Of a DNA stretch of 64,000 bases, positions 1 to 18,349 are shown one piece after another. Position 1 is the first letter of the stretch; each line of letters begins with the position of its first letter. The stretch spans positions 8,449,470-8,513,469 of the forward strand of contig NC_085094.1 in assembly GCF_963422355.1 (NCBI RefSeq), read 5' to 3'. The notes under the pieces are model-generated. The model made no database searches. It saw nothing but the letters and a program-made list of their open reading frames with translations, and was not told the origin of the DNA. Both the position numbers and the translations under genes were made by a program. This DNA is from Corticium candelabrum (taxonomy: Eukaryota > Porifera > Homoscleromorpha > Homosclerophorida > Plakinidae).

Positions 1-1
1 G

Positions 2-3000
2 GAAGAGGAAGAGAGGAAACTGAATGAGAAGATGGAGACTCAAAGAAAGAAGAACTTTGAGAAGACGAGAAAAGCTTTTAAGGTGAATATTGAGACTATG
101 CATGTGTGTATAAGCCTCTTTATTGGTGTCTTTGTAATTATTCACCATTTTATTAGTGAGGGTAGGGTAGGCCAGGTCTATTACTACTTTAAGGGGAGTT
201 ACTATTGTGTTTGCAACATTTGTACTATGTGCCTTTGTACAGTGTGGTTACGGAATACAGTACAACCTTGATTATCCAGACAAATTCTGTATCCCCTGAC
301 TTTTTGCAATCCCAGATAATGCGTTCCTGGATATATTTCACTTTGTACTACCGTAATACAATGTAGGTACAGCCTGTCACAAATGAGAGAATACACAACC
401 GAGAACGTAATAATGTAAAGAATAGGCAGCTGTTGATGACTCTTCTAGTGACATAAATGTACAGTAAGTGTGGAAACAGAGCATGGCCAGCTTGCACAGT
501 AGAGGAAAATTAGATGAGATTTATCAACTTTTGATTATCCGGACACTCGATTATCCGAACTTCTGACCTGTCTCCAGAGAAGTCGGATAATTGGGGTTGT
601 ACTGTAGGGTAGAAGCCATGGAATTCTGTGGAGGATTACAGGTGCACGAAGACATCACTGATAGCCATATTTCTGATTCTGATTTATTTACTTTCTTCAC
701 AAATAGATTTTCAGTGACAACTGCTCTGTGCATCAGTTAGAAATGCTGCAAACTTGGCTTTTCCTTTGTCTGTGATCCTCCAGAGAATTCTATGGCTTCT
801 ACCCTATTCCTAACCACACTGTATGAAGGCACATAGTACCAAATGTTCTACTAAGAGCCCTGCCCTTCTAGGTGGGGTAATACTGTAGCAGAAGGGTTAG
901 TGTACGTAGCTGATAGGTGAAATAGACAGATATGTGAAGTTGTGTGTTCTAACCTTTGTCTAAACCCTTGGTTTACACTTTGAAGTTGATGAAGTTGAGC
1001 CAGCACTATTATATAGCTGGAAGACGTATTGTGCATTTGAGTGACACACTTAGTCATGGCATTGAGTACATAAAGGTACTACATATTTATAGTTATAGTT
1101 TTTGAAGTAGCTTTTTGTGAGGGTGTTTTATGTAGTCAAATGGTATACAACATTATCTAGAAACCGCATTGTTTTTTTTTGCATCTGTGTTGCTTGCCAT
1201 TGGTGGTTTTATGGTATGGGTGGGGTGGGGTGGGGTGGGGGTGGGGTTCTCATTAGGGAAACAAAGAGTCATGTTTATGGTAACTTGGACATATGGGTAA
1301 TTACTACCCTTTTAGCCGGGATATTTAGGTGTGTTCACTGAATAATTTATACAAGAACTCGTCTAATTTATTCCAGGTGATTGTTAATATTGTGGTAACC
1401 TAGGGATTATGATAATTGAAACTTTGCTAATTCGAGGAGCAACACAGGCACTAGCTTGACAGGATCTTCTAAAATACAGCATTTCTTGAACTACCTGGTT
1501 ATGTAAGTAGGGGTTTCATCTACTATGTATGTAGAAACAGCTATTGATAGTCTATATATAGTCTAGTAGTTGAATTATTACAAGTGATGCCATTGTGGCA
1601 TGCTGTGTTGTCTTATACAGTACTGAACACAATCAAAATGTCATTGTTTGCACAAGTTGTTGCTATTAGTTGAAAAATTATAAAATTGGGTCAACTGAGT
1701 GCATCTTCCCCGCTTACGAGGGAAAAATTCTGGCCAAGCAAGATTACTGAGTAGTGAAGTGGAGTTTGTGATGTGCTGTGAATATTGCAAGGGTATAGCC
1801 GGCATTTTGGAAGTGGTCCAGTTGAAAATTCGCAAACATGCGCAGACAGACACATAAAATAAGTTTTTTCTCGTGTTACATTCATAATCAGCTTTCTTCA
1901 AAATATTGAGACAAAAATGAGACATGCTATCTCATGAAGGATAAAATGTAGCGAAGGTGCGTGGTCATTTTTGCTTCATGTTTGTGTGATGTATTCTTTT
2001 GCAATACGACTTCAAATCAAGTCTGTCGGTTATATCTCAGTGACAGTCTAAATCATAAGATGTTCAGCTTTTCCTGAATATTCAGCTCCTCAAGGCCAAT
2101 TTTTTCTAAACTTTCTAGGTCGTTACATTAGAATTAAGGAAAAGTAAACCTTTTGCAAAAAACTGACGATCTATCTATCCAGTTTCCCTTTATTAAGAAT
2201 CATTTTTTTTGCATTTATGGAGAGCAAGATTCTCAGATTACCGTCGAATTAAGTCATGCAGAATGCTAGTTTCGTGGTAGAAGTTTTATAAATGGATTTG
2301 TAGCGTGGTTGCTGAACTTGATTCTGTCTAAGCAGTGACGATGTGGTGACAGAACACAATGTCTTGAGCGTCGATGTCGTAGTGGACAAATTAACAGCCA
2401 GGTATGACACCATTGGGTCTGTGGAGAGTGAATGCAGCATGCACAGGGTTATACTTCCCAAAGGTTCTCTTTAGGACACAAAGAGTTCATGATGATCGAG
2501 GCTTATTGGGAGGTAACAGAAGCAACACCATCTAGTTCAGCTTTTTGTCCACTATTTGAAGACCAGTATGAACGAGTCTAGCTGCGAGTGGTATGCGTTC
2601 TGATCTGCGGTGCTACCGGCACTTCATATGCATGAGGCTGTCTGCAGAGTGATTAAATAAAAAAATATTTAATCAGCTATACCCTATTGAAGAAGTTCTC
2701 GGGAATGGTCCATTGGTGAAAGTACAAATATTGAAAAGTGGTCTGGTTGAAACCGAACCAACCAGACTGGTGGCTACATCCCTGTAATGACTGTCTTAAT
2801 TGATGTGTTGGCACACTTTCCATAAACACAGAAAGATATTGTCTTTTACTTTCTAAATTAAATTAATATAATGCAGTGAATTAACACATTGTCTACTTGG
2901 AAGAGATGTGCTTTAGTGGACAACATTTCTTGTCTCTTCTGACGAAGACTGTAGGCTGGCTGGCAGGTGTGACACTGGCAGGGACAAACAGGGACAAGTC

Positions 3001-5128
3001 TTCTCTAGACTCAGTCACTGTATTTTATATTATGCTTTTGTAACACTTAGGTAACCAGTTAGGAATGTGTCCCAAGGGTACGTTACTTGTAGAGGTGTTT
3101 GTTGTGGCAGTTGAACATACCAGCTAGACACCACCTGGTGAGAAAACTAATAATCTCAGATATGTCTTAATTGCTAGCCTTTGAGTGTGGTACAGTGGCT
3201 TTTGTTTTGTTAGAATTGTACCAAAGCCATGCATATGCTGAGTGCTGGGTGCATTCATTTACCCAAAGAAAAGGCTATAGCTTCTTCGTTTACCTTCTAC
3301 TCATTCTGGCTTGTTCCCTGATCAGCTGCTCAGCATACCCACATGAGTGACTTTTGGTGATGTCATAACTAGTAGAAGTTAAGGTTACAACAGATAGATA
3401 GATAGATACCAGCACATCTAGCCAATGCCTTTATCTGCAAGGGGTCTTGGTGACAAATATCAAAGCTAAGAAACTGGAAGTGAAACAAGGAATAAACAAT
3501 GGTAATGATGTGCCACACAAACTAGGAGAAATAGTTTAGGAATAGTAATGTTGAGTTTGTTTTTATTAATTAATACAATTAGTACATGCAATGTGTCTTT
3601 TTGTTGGCATTTGTTGCATGGCATGTAGGAGGCCATCCTGGTTTGCTTAACTAGTTAAAAGTGTGTTGAATATAACCTGAAGATCAAATGTATGTCTGTA
3701 AGATTGCATTTGACTTTTATGGTTTTGTGTGCATGTGATTTCTAGCTGAAAGGTGATGAAGAAACAAAGCTTGTAGTTTATACAAATCAAGCCATTTGTA
3801 AAGCTAAGAAGAACTTTCTCACATTCAACGAAGGAGAGCAAGTCAAGGTTCTTTTCATGAGTGCATACCAGGCACCCAATAAGAAAGAATTTCCTCAAGG
3901 AGCATGGCTTGTGGTGAAGTCTGATGGCATGGGTAAGTCTATATACATCTCCAGGCAGTGGCTTTGTTGATTGATGGGCCTTCTTGTAGTGGGCTATGTC
4001 GACAAACTACACCTTGATACAAGCCATATTGGAGGCTTGGAGGTATTAGTCACATTAATGGTTTCATAAATCACCTGTAGTGACCTACTATGCTTGTGTG
4101 TTTATAGAAGTGAGTCATTATCGTCATCATGTTTTCTCCTTGGTGACCTGTTTGTATTCACTTGGGTTTCTATTTAGTTTTGATCATGGGTATGGACAGG
4201 ATGCTGAAGATTTATATGAAGACATTGCTGCAAACACTACACCACAGCAACGTCAAACGTCTCCTCTTCAAAAACAGTCATTGCCTCCACCATCAACTCC
4301 TGCACCTCCTCCACCAGGATCACCACCACCACCACCACCACCAGGTATAGTAACACCAGCTCATCATTATGTAGTAGTCTTCCAATGTAACTGTAAATTG
4401 ATTAGAATTAGCAGTGTACTATTGTAAACAAAGTAGCTGCTATAGAATGAAGATACATTCTACTTGCATGAGAAAATTACATGAGGTCCATGCTGTGGCT
4501 TGATCAGTCTGTAGTGATTCCACGCTCCAGGAAATTTTTGACCACAAATTTGAATAATTGCCATATTTTCCAAAATATCATGCGCTCATAACTGAAGTAG
4601 GTTTTCTTGACTGCAATACTGCAACGTTCATGTGGTCATGAGATTGGTTTACCAGATCATTGGTTTACTATTAGCAACCTAAAAGAAAATCAAGTTACCA
4701 ATAATAAGACTTGATTGTGTGTCTGTCTGCTAGTGCCAAGAACTCTTTTAGTGGGAATATTTTTTGTTTTCAGTTGTAAAGTTGTAATTTGCCATACTAG
4801 AGTATAATGTTGTATTTATTGAAGCACCTAGCTAGCTAGGGAGCAGATGCATGAGTAAATCTGTTGTCAGCAGAGGTTTTAATTAAATGTATAGGAACTG
4901 ATCGTTCTTAATTAATAGTAAGACTTAATTGTACAAATTTAATGATGATTAATATTAATAGATATGGAAGATTTGGAATGCTATGATGACGTCTCAGGTA
5001 GGCTAATGCCATACATGTGCATGTCAGTGTATGGTAAATGTCGGTAATAACGGTAACAACGGTTTGTTTGTTGAACAGTCGGTGGACACCTCGTGGAGGA
5101 AGATCTGTATGAGGAACTCGATGCGTAG
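2..5128 (+). CDS. FYB/ADAP-like adaptor, helically extended SH3 domain (5' end outside window)
   Basis: Exons read as 2-82, 3746-3932, 3990-4042, 4200-4344, 4962-4997 and 5079-5128 (stop TAG), all with GT-AG borders and matching phases. The first visible exon is a charged helix rich in Glu, Lys and Arg. It leads into an SH3-like fold containing KNFLTFNEGEQVKVL and ending in MVGYVDKLHLD. This order, basic helix then divergent SH3, is that of the hSH3 domains of FYB1/FYB2/PRAM1. After it come a proline run of about 25 residues and three short acidic tyrosine motifs, DLYEDI, CYDDV and DLYEEL, next to the stop. In FYB1 such YDD motifs are phosphotyrosine sites for SH2 proteins. The family scaffolds signalling at the membrane; a role here is inferred. 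The first intron is 3.7 kb and holds a small transposon. The acceptor at 4200 was chosen because the one at 4177 gives an immediate stop. The protein's N-terminal part is missing. Confidence 0.72.
258..604. mobile_element. pogo/Tigger-like MITE, 347 bp, TA target site
   Basis: The ends are inverted copies: CAGTACAACCTTGATTATCC at the left and GGATAATTGGGGTTGTACTG (reversed) at the right, flanked by TA on both sides (256-257 and 605-606). Two further ATTATCCG words lie just inside the right end. No transposase is encoded. The CAGT terminus with a TA duplication is typical of the pogo/Tigger branch of Tc1-mariner elements. It sits in the first visible intron of the FYB-like gene. Confidence 0.8.
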
Positions 5129-5686
5129 TTGTTGTTGGATGGAAAGTGATCCACATGAATAGATTAATTCGATTAAGATTTTGTCTCTTTTCCTGTCTCT
5201 GCGTGCTAAGAGCTGCGGCGTGTGTTGCCGTGCATGTCATGACTTGAAATTTCTGGTCGTTTGCGGTGCTGTTTATAGCGTTAACCATGTGACGCAGTCC
5301 ACAACCTTGCGCTGTTGTTGTTTACTATCACCAGGACGGGGGAGTACAGCCGCGACTACCAAGTAATTGAATCGTTTCCGGTTGTCAAAATAACGGTCGT
5401 TCATTGGTCGAGCTACTACATGTTCCCACATTGTTGATTCTATTTGCACAAAGCGATAATTTTTTGGACCCCCAGTTGCACATCCAAACCCACGCGTGTC
5501 GTTTCTGATATTGGCGGCGTCTCGGTGAGTGCGCAAGGTTTGAGTTCGTGTGTTGAGCGAGCCAGACGTTGCTCATCGTTCTGTCTCTTAACCACACGCT
5601 GTCACGAGGTGAGGTGTTTGTGTATTTGTAACACTTGTCGGTGACTTCCATGTCGCTGCCTGCAGGAATCACAACAGCAACGAGCT
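5129..5686 (+). promoter_or_regulatory. intergenic region with likely GLIS promoter and 5' UTR
   Basis: This stretch separates the FYB-like stop from the GLIS start codon. It is less AT-rich than the surrounding introns. A donor-like GAG|GTGAGG near 5610 and an acceptor-like CTGCCTGCAG near 5665 could frame a short 5'-UTR intron ending just before the GLIS ATG. No other coding exon is recognised. Confidence 0.4.
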
Positions 5687-8600
5687 ATGAACCACCAGCA
5701 TGGACAGTTGCCGCACTCTTCATCAAACTCCGCTTGTCCTTATATTCTACCTTCACTCTCCACGCGGCGAAGCCTTGTGAGTGGCGGTCAGCCTGTTGGA
5801 GAGTCCACGAATATAGGCACACAGAATTCACACGCAAGACAAGACAACCCGATCTTTTCGTCAACGAAAGATCCGAGGAATGCAGTACAAGGATACGGGG
5901 GTGCCAAGCCAGATGGTCGATTTGCAGTTCCAGTTCCACCTCCTAAGCGTCTCTATCCTCTCAACCACAGTAGAAGGACGGCGAACATGTATCAGATGGC
6001 TGTACAGTCTCCTGCACCTAGTGACGTGTCGTCTATTCGTTTGACGAGTGAGCCGTTGAGTGGCGTGCCGTTTGCAGAGTCGGCATACATGCCGGCCGAC
6101 TGGTCCGGTGCGCAACGTGTATTACCTCCGCTTGCTACTCTTGACAACACGCAGCAACAAAATCTCGCCAACAGTCAACAACAGCTTGTTGCAGGAATGA
6201 GCGACATCGACATCGGCAGTGGCCTTAGCATCGACCCCAGCTTATTAGATTCGAATCTTTTTCCTCTCAATTTGTCAGATTTGTCATCTCTGATAAGGAA
6301 TTCTCCAAAGCCTTTCATTGGGGCCAAGAGTGCTATTGCAATAAATAGAAAACGAGCTCACTCGATATCTCCAGCGCTGTCAGAACTGATGGATCTTAAT
6401 TCCATCATCAGATCTTCTCCCACTTCTCTGCTTGCGTATTTAAACGGAGGCGGAACTGCACCTTTTCCTGCCTTTGCTTCCACTGGATCTTTTGGCCATC
6501 AGCTTGGCAGCTCTTCTACAAATCCAAGTAAATTGCCCAGAAACCCGTACGTGACATCCTCTGGAAGTGAAGCTTCTAGCGCTCTAATGAAACCTCGGAT
6601 CAGTGGCCCTGCCTATGTTAAAGACAATCCTCAGGTTGTAGCTTTGCAAGCAGCTTTTTGCAAACAACAGCAGCAGCAGAGACAACTGACACAGAGACAG
6701 CAACAACAGATGCAGCAGCAGCAACAACTGCAAGAACAACAGACACATCGACAGCAAATACAGCAGCAGATAGAACAACAGCAGATTCATCAACAGCAAA
6801 TAATGCAACAGCAACAGATGCGGCACCAACATCAGCAGCAACAGTACCAGCATCACATGCAGACTCAGCAGATGCAGCGGTCAGAACGTGTGCCAGTTGG
6901 ACCAAGTTTTGTGCAGCATCATAGACCAACCAAACCACAGCAGGTCCCAGTAAGTCAAGGTGTTTACCCTTCATCCTCATCATTTAATTTATTACAAGTG
7001 TCTTCTGGCAATGGGCCATATCAGCAGACTGACTTTAGTGGTGGTTATCCTCAAGTCAGCAGCACTGGTACACAGGCTTTGCCTCCTCCTCTTCATCATA
7101 AGCCTTATAAACCATCGAATCCTGTGGCTTCTAGGAGTCAGAATGGAACTCCTTACAATGGATCTGCAGTTGCTCCTGGTGTTTATCCTCCTCCACAGAC
7201 TCATGCTCAGCATCAGTATTCTTTGCCACAGTCTACCACTCAGTACCCATCTGGAAATGGCCAGTTCTGTGAACAGGTTGTTGCTTTGCAGCCACATCCA
7301 CCTGTAGTGGACAGAGGGTCTTTAGAACAAGTACGACTGCAGGAAGTGCACACTCATCATCAGCACACCACTATGAATTTCTACTACAATCAAACAGCAA
7401 ATAATGTACAGGATCCACGTGGCCACCAGCAGCATATGTCGTATGAAATTGAGCAACCATCTCATACAACAGCTGCGTATCCTCAATATGGGCAGACCTA
7501 TGCAATGTATGGAGAAGTTGGTTCTCCAGATGGCATGCTAGAAGGTGGCCTTTTTGAAGATGGAGAAGAACTGAGGCAGCATATTTGTAGATGGGCTGGA
7601 TGTGATGTTCTGTTCAAGGATCAAGATGAACTGGTGAGACATCTTGAGAAGATACACATAGATCAGAGGAAAGGGGAAGACTTCACATGTTACTGGCAAG
7701 GATGCACACGAAGTCACAAGCCATTCAATGCAAGATATAAACTCTTGATTCATATGAGAGTTCATTCAGGAGAGAAGCCAAATAAATGCACGGTTGGTCA
7801 TTTAACTTAATTAATTAATGCTTTGGTAAATCTGACAGACAACAGATCAGAACCCTGAGGAATGAACAGGCAGGCAGGCAGGCATGCAGATAGACATGCA
7901 TGACAGATATAGCATTGTGTCTTCATTTGTAAAGTGTTGGCTGACCAATTTTGGGCTTTGTTCAGTTTGAGGGTTGCAACAAGGCATTCTCACGACTAGA
8001 GAATTTGAAGATACATCTTCGAAGTCACACAGGAGAAAAGCCATATGTTTGCACCTTTTCTGGATGCAACAAGGCCTTTTCAAACTCATCAGACCGAGCA
8101 AAACATCAAAGAACTCACTTGGATACAGTAAAAACTAATGATGGTGATGGTTGAATATATTATAGTGCTGTACATTTCTCTTTAGAAACCATATGCCTGT
8201 CAGGTTCCAGGCTGCACAAAACGGTATACTGACCCAAGCTCTCTTCGCAAACATGCAAAAACTCACACGCTCAAAGACCAACAGCAGTTAAAGAAGAAGG
8301 TAGGGAAACTAAGGGAGCATCTATATTGTTTGTTTTTATGATTGTCTTCATTGTTGGTAGTCAAGGTCAGTTGATACACCGCCTTACACAGGACAAAACC
8401 AGCTTCATGATTGCTTGACTATTGACCGAATACAACCTCACAGTAGGTCATCATCACTGGAAGGATCTGAACATCAAATGACATTAGGATTTATGCCTCG
8501 TCAACAAGCAGTACAGCAGTACAGTCCTAATGTTATGGTTACCCATGAGGGTTTCTCCCACTCACCTATGGACTATCCTCCTTACATCCCGGCTGTTGCT

Positions 8601-8720
8601 GCATCCTTTACATTTTCTGGTCCACAACCATCAGGCTATCCTCCTGTGTCAGTCAGTGCTGACTCGGTGCAGTATGAATCACAAGGGAAATTGTCTCATG
8701 TCTCACAACAATGCTCATAG
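5687..8720 (+). CDS. GLIS: GLIS1/3-type Kruppel-like zinc-finger transcription factor
   Basis: Exons are 5687-7792, 7966-8127, 8186-8299 and 8361-8720 (stop TAG), giving about 913 residues. The C-terminal half holds five C2H2 fingers. Finger 1 starts [19 protein letters not shown]. The finger 2 region contains [17 protein letters not shown] and [18 protein letters not shown]. Finger 5 is [21 protein letters not shown]. These phrases, and the following short segment with LHDC and LTID, match GLIS rather than GLI or ZIC, whose finger linkers differ. Fingers 2 and 3 are split by an intron right after KCT. The long first exon encodes a low-complexity N-terminus with a Gln-rich tract at about 6660-6880. 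Members bind GLI-like DNA sites in the nucleus. The ATG at 5687 is the first in this frame; a slightly longer N-terminus from an upstream exon is possible. GLIS1 versus GLIS3 cannot be decided. Confidence 0.9.
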
Positions 8721-9036
8721 AAACTGCTAAGTGAGTAAGTAAGTAAGCTCTCGCAGAGTATATTGCCTGTAGAAGCACCAGTAATAATAAATGGGTAATG
8801 ATCTAATACGCATTAGCCTAATCTCGACTTTCATTTTTCAATATTAAAGCAGCTGGACTGTTTATTGTGTACAGGTTTGTAGAATAATAATTCTAAATTG
8901 TTTTTGGTCTGATGAGACTTGATTGCTTGTCAGGGTTGAATAGATCTAGAAGAGAGTCAACTTGATTAGTAAGATGGCTCATTACTCACAATAGAAGTGA
9001 GATGACCAATACCGCCACCAAGAGTATTGTGAATAG
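8721..9036. other. convergent intergenic spacer, GLIS and ZRANB2 3' ends
   Basis: Only 316 bp separate the GLIS and ZRANB2 stop codons. A canonical AATAAA at 8786-8791 fits GLIS polyadenylation. ATTAAA follows near 8843. The 3' UTRs of the two genes could overlap. No open frame of note is present. Confidence 0.5.
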
Positions 9037-9534
9037 TTAGTCTGCTGCTTTCATTCTCTTGGCTTGTGAAGTGATTGCCTCTTCACCCTTATGTTTTGAC
9101 ATTTTTAACTCCCTGAAAAAAATAACAGCAGAGTGTGACGTCATGGGCAATGTAGTAGTAGTCACACAGATCACGTAATTGAAACAATAAGCTAAATTGG
9201 TTGTCATCGAGTGAGTGACATCACACACCCTACAGGTTTCCTTTCAGCAGCATAGGAGTCACTGTCCAGATGGTATTTATTAGAGTCCTTATCAGATCCC
9301 TCTTCTTCCTCCTCATCTAGATCATACTTAGCCAAATCTTCCTCATCGTCATCATCATCTTCAAGATTGTATTTAGATACATCCTCCTCCTCCTCCTCGT
9401 CCTCGTCCTCCTCCTCATCATCATCATTTTCGTCTGTTTGGTTGGTACTCCCAGCATGACTTGGTGTTTTGCTTGCGACATTGTGTTCTGAGGTTCCTTG
9501 TTTGGTGTCCTGTCACATTGAATTGAATAAGATG

Positions 9535-9604
<70 letters not shown>

Positions 9605-10892
9605 GTCCAGTCTTAAGTCCAACATAAATTTAATGCCTTGTGTAGTCAAAGGTGACATGTACAGTAAGACCATTGCGTACCTTGGATCGAAACTTCTTTT
9701 TCTTACGACCAAACTAAGAACAAAATTTGCTAAATTCAGAATGGTAAATAATCAAGAATTAGGGACAAGAAACACACCTCATCATATTCACTATCTGAGT
9801 CATCTCTCCTCACATATTCTATGTCATCATTTTCTTTGAAGCCTCCTCCTAACCCTACAAAATGTAGAGCAGATATGTAGATCCCAACTAGACTTAGAAA
9901 CACCAGTTACACAACAGAGGCACACAGTCACATTCATGCATGTGCCGAGAGCGCGCGCGCGCACACACCCACACACACACACACACAAACAACAATCCTG
10001 ACACAAAGTAACAAAGAAATCAGTAGTCCTTCAAGGCTTATGACTGTCTTCATGATATTCAAACTGTACTACATTAGTAACTCAGAATAAAATAAATAGT
10101 TTGGTAGGCTCTTACACTGACATACCTTGATGTTCAATACTGCGAAGAAAGTAAGCAGTACGTTTCAAACCGTTTGTAACCATTCTCATGACGTGGGAGT
10201 AGCATATCAGAGACGAACTACATTATTCACATTTTTGTTACTAGTTGATATCTTAATTAATGAAAACCCATTCAATTGCGTGCAGGTTTGTCTTAAAATC
10301 TCGTCTTTCATGAAATACATGCTACATCAACGATAACAACTTTGCTTCTACTGCTTAAGTCTATTATCAAATGACATAACAGTTATTGTTTCCGCACTCA
10401 CCTGTTCTCACCTCTTCAACTCCAAACTTGGGAGCATTACAAATGTTACACGTTGATCTCCTTGCCCAGTTCACATTACCACAGCTGATGTCACATCAAC
10501 AACTTCATAACCACTCTACGTTTATCATAGCTGCAATTGAACAACTGACCCTTTACATTGCCAGTCATCAGCACTGAATAATCCTCCGCTCTTCTCTGCG
10601 GCGTTTTTTCCAATTTCATGGCCACCAGTCAATTTTACGTGTCCACTTTCAACAGGTTTAGCTGTAGCACAACACATTTGTATGATGTAACGTGCTAGAA
10701 TACGTGCACGTGTATGGCTATCACGAACGCGTTCCACAACGATTGCATTTGTCTCTTCTTGCGAAGTTGACATTCCCGCATCTAAATTTGCACAATTCAC
10801 GTCTTCGTATTAATTGCTTTCGCGGTAAGAGTGTCTCACTTCGGCAGCGAGCAAACCCAATCTCCTTCTCCCATCTTGAAACGACGAGACAT
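9037..10892 (-). CDS. ZRANB2: ZRANB2-like RanBP2-type zinc-finger splicing factor
   Basis: Exons (5' to 3') are 10892-10840, 10781-10729, 10661-10550, 10484-10402, 9854-9778, 9713-9681, 9509-9229 and 9112-9037, about 255 residues. Two RanBP2 zinc fingers are each split by an intron. Finger 1 is GDWVCSLPKCGNVNFARRD then CNRCGT. Finger 2 is DDWQCKGCGNVNWARRS then CNIC. Between them is GGHEIGKNAAEKSGGLFSAD, a ZRANB2 hallmark. GGGFKENDDIEYV and FGRKKKKFRSK follow, then acidic SKYNL/AKYDL repeats as in vertebrates. The family binds GGU-containing single-stranded RNA and affects splice-site choice in the nucleus. The long Arg/Ser tail of the human protein is absent. The last junction is uncertain: a donor at 9234 instead of 9229 would give a shorter end. 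A (CA)n tract lies in the intron at 9510-9680. Confidence 0.88.
9536..9603. repeat. (CA)n microsatellite
   Basis: A pure CA dinucleotide run of about 68 bp in a ZRANB2 intron. A shorter CA/CG mix lies at about 9952-9987. Confidence 0.98.
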
Positions 10893-11204
10893 CTTGGAGC
10901 GAAAAGGAGCATGCGCATTAAAGGACCGGCAAGCACATGACCGAAACTGCGCAGATCGTAGTTTGTCATTGTTGCTTCAGATTAAGTTCAACAGGGTCAC
11001 TGCTACAGAGATGGATTTGCAACGTCTACCAATTGATCTGGATCAAGAAGTATCGAATGAATAGGACGATTTTTAATCGGCGCTACACGGGTCTGGGAGG
11101 CCGAGGCAATTTAATTTCTTGCTTCAAAAATAACTACCAAATAATATATGTATTGTGTTATGTTTTATCATTGAACTGCTACAGAAAGCAAATCAACACC
11201 TAGA
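10893..11204. other. spacer between ZRANB2 start and LMBRD2 stop
   Basis: This 312-bp gap should hold the ZRANB2 promoter. At about 11054-11105 it contains a fragment, with the core CGGGTCTGGGAGGC, that recurs in the first large MTREX intron at about 52018-52070. It is therefore a dispersed repeat. No coding exon is seen. Confidence 0.45.
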
Positions 11205-16937
<5,733 letters not shown>

Positions 16938-16979
16938 CACCGCAACGCGCGCTATTAACCTAACGCGCGCTTGTCAGAA
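16938..16979. promoter_or_regulatory. 42-bp bidirectional promoter between LMBRD2 and the NADAR gene
   Basis: The two start codons face away from each other across 42 bp. The spacer contains two copies of AACGCGCGC-type sequence, which suggests a shared CpG-rich initiation region. The arrangement is seen directly; promoter activity is inferred. Confidence 0.6.
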
Positions 16980-17692
16980 ATGGAAAAGTTCACGTTTTTC
17001 TGGAGGTCAAATTCGCCGTTTAGTCAATGGTATCCTGCATCGTTTACCGTTGGTGGAATCACGTACAACTGTGCAGAGCAATACATGATGCATAAGAAAG
17101 CAGGTACTAGGCGACCCGCATGTCAAGAAGCAAACTAGTAGTAATACTGTTATCATGGAAACGTAGCCAAACCCTTTCCCTTTAATCTTGAGAAGAGGTT
17201 TTACGCGAGACTACACCGGACTGTACAAACCGTCAATATTTGCATTGCATTTTGCACAGCGTACAACATCATGTGATCATTAGTCTGGCGTGTATACGTG
17301 AGGAGCTCAATACTAATTATAATTAGCTAAGGTATTAATTAAAGTACATAATTGTTGTGAATAAAGAGTGCTTGTAATATGTCATAGTGCTCTTTAAAGA
17401 CCGTCAAACTGCTGATAAAGTGCTGTCTACAACACAACCATCAGGGCAGAAGAAACTTGGTCGACAAGTAAGGAACTTCAATGAAGAGACATGGATGCAA
17501 CACAGATTAGATATTGTAAAGGCTGCAAATACTGCAAAGGTACACATTTCATAAATATAGTCTAGTATCTAAAGTTCATGTATTGTGGGGTTGGCCTCAG
17601 GCTCATGCACTTGATTGGTGACTTAAAAATTGGCTTACTGCCATGCTATTCACAGCTGACTGAATCCTACTCTACTTGTTTATTGTGGAAGT

Positions 17693-17754
<62 letters not shown>

Positions 17755-18349
17755 CTTGCGCTTGCTAGTGCACGTAGCATTATAATTTGTTAGTCTGTCC
17801 CATGTACCGGCAGAGGTTACCGTAATTCCTCTGCAGAGTTGATCGGCAAAGGTTACCGTAATTCCTCTGTAGAGTTGATCAAATACCATCAACTTGCACA
17901 ACACTACAGTGCTACTGCATGTCATGTAAACCTGCCTACGTACATGCAACTGCTACTCATTGTGCACACTCATCGGGTACACTGACTCCAAGCACTGCAA
18001 ATAGATACCATTGATTGCTTCTATGTGTATGAAAGTTAGTCATTGTGTTGTCTTAATTTATTACATATTGTAGTTCACTCAGAACAGTGAGTTAAAGAAA
18101 CAACTTTTTGCAACAACTGGAACTACTCTGGTTGAGGCAAGTCCCAATGACCAGATATGGGGGATTGGATTGTCTGCTGAAAACGAGGAAGCATGGTCAA
18201 GGGAAACATGGAGGGGAATGAATCTTTTGGGACAAGCTCTGACAGAAGTTAGAGATGAGATAATGAAAAATGCAGAGGTAGATGCAGCCAAAAGTGATGA
18301 CGACACCAAGAAGACAAGCAAAAACCAAGGCGAGGACAAGGAGGAATAA
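16980..18349 (+). CDS. NADAR-domain (YbiA/DUF1768-like) protein
   Basis: Exons are 16980-17103, 17388-17539 and 18074-18349, giving 183 residues. Signature phrases in order are FTFFWRSNSPFSQWYPASF, YNCAEQYMMHKKA, IWGIGLSAEN and WRGMNLLGQALTEVRDE. These are the conserved blocks of the NADAR superfamily, including the Glu and Trp residues that line the active site. NADAR proteins cleave N-glycosidic bonds: YbiA-type members act on riboflavin-pathway intermediates, and others remove ADP-ribose from guanine bases in DNA. Which substrate applies here cannot be told. The last 25 residues are a charged Lys/Glu/Asp tail with no secretion signal, so a cytosolic or nuclear protein is likely. It has normal animal introns, so it is a resident gene and not bacterial contamination. 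A (GT)n tract at 17694-17749 interrupts the second intron. Confidence 0.9.
17694..17749. repeat. (GT)n microsatellite
   Basis: A GT run of about 56 bp in a NADAR-gene intron. Just downstream, at about 17813-17880, a segment with AGGTTACCGTAATTCCTCTG is tandemly duplicated. Confidence 0.95.

Noticed and set aside
6584-6983. Long minus-strand and alternative-frame readings rich in Leu, Val or Ala
   Set aside because: They are shadows of the Gln-rich CAG/CAA tract in the GLIS N-terminus.
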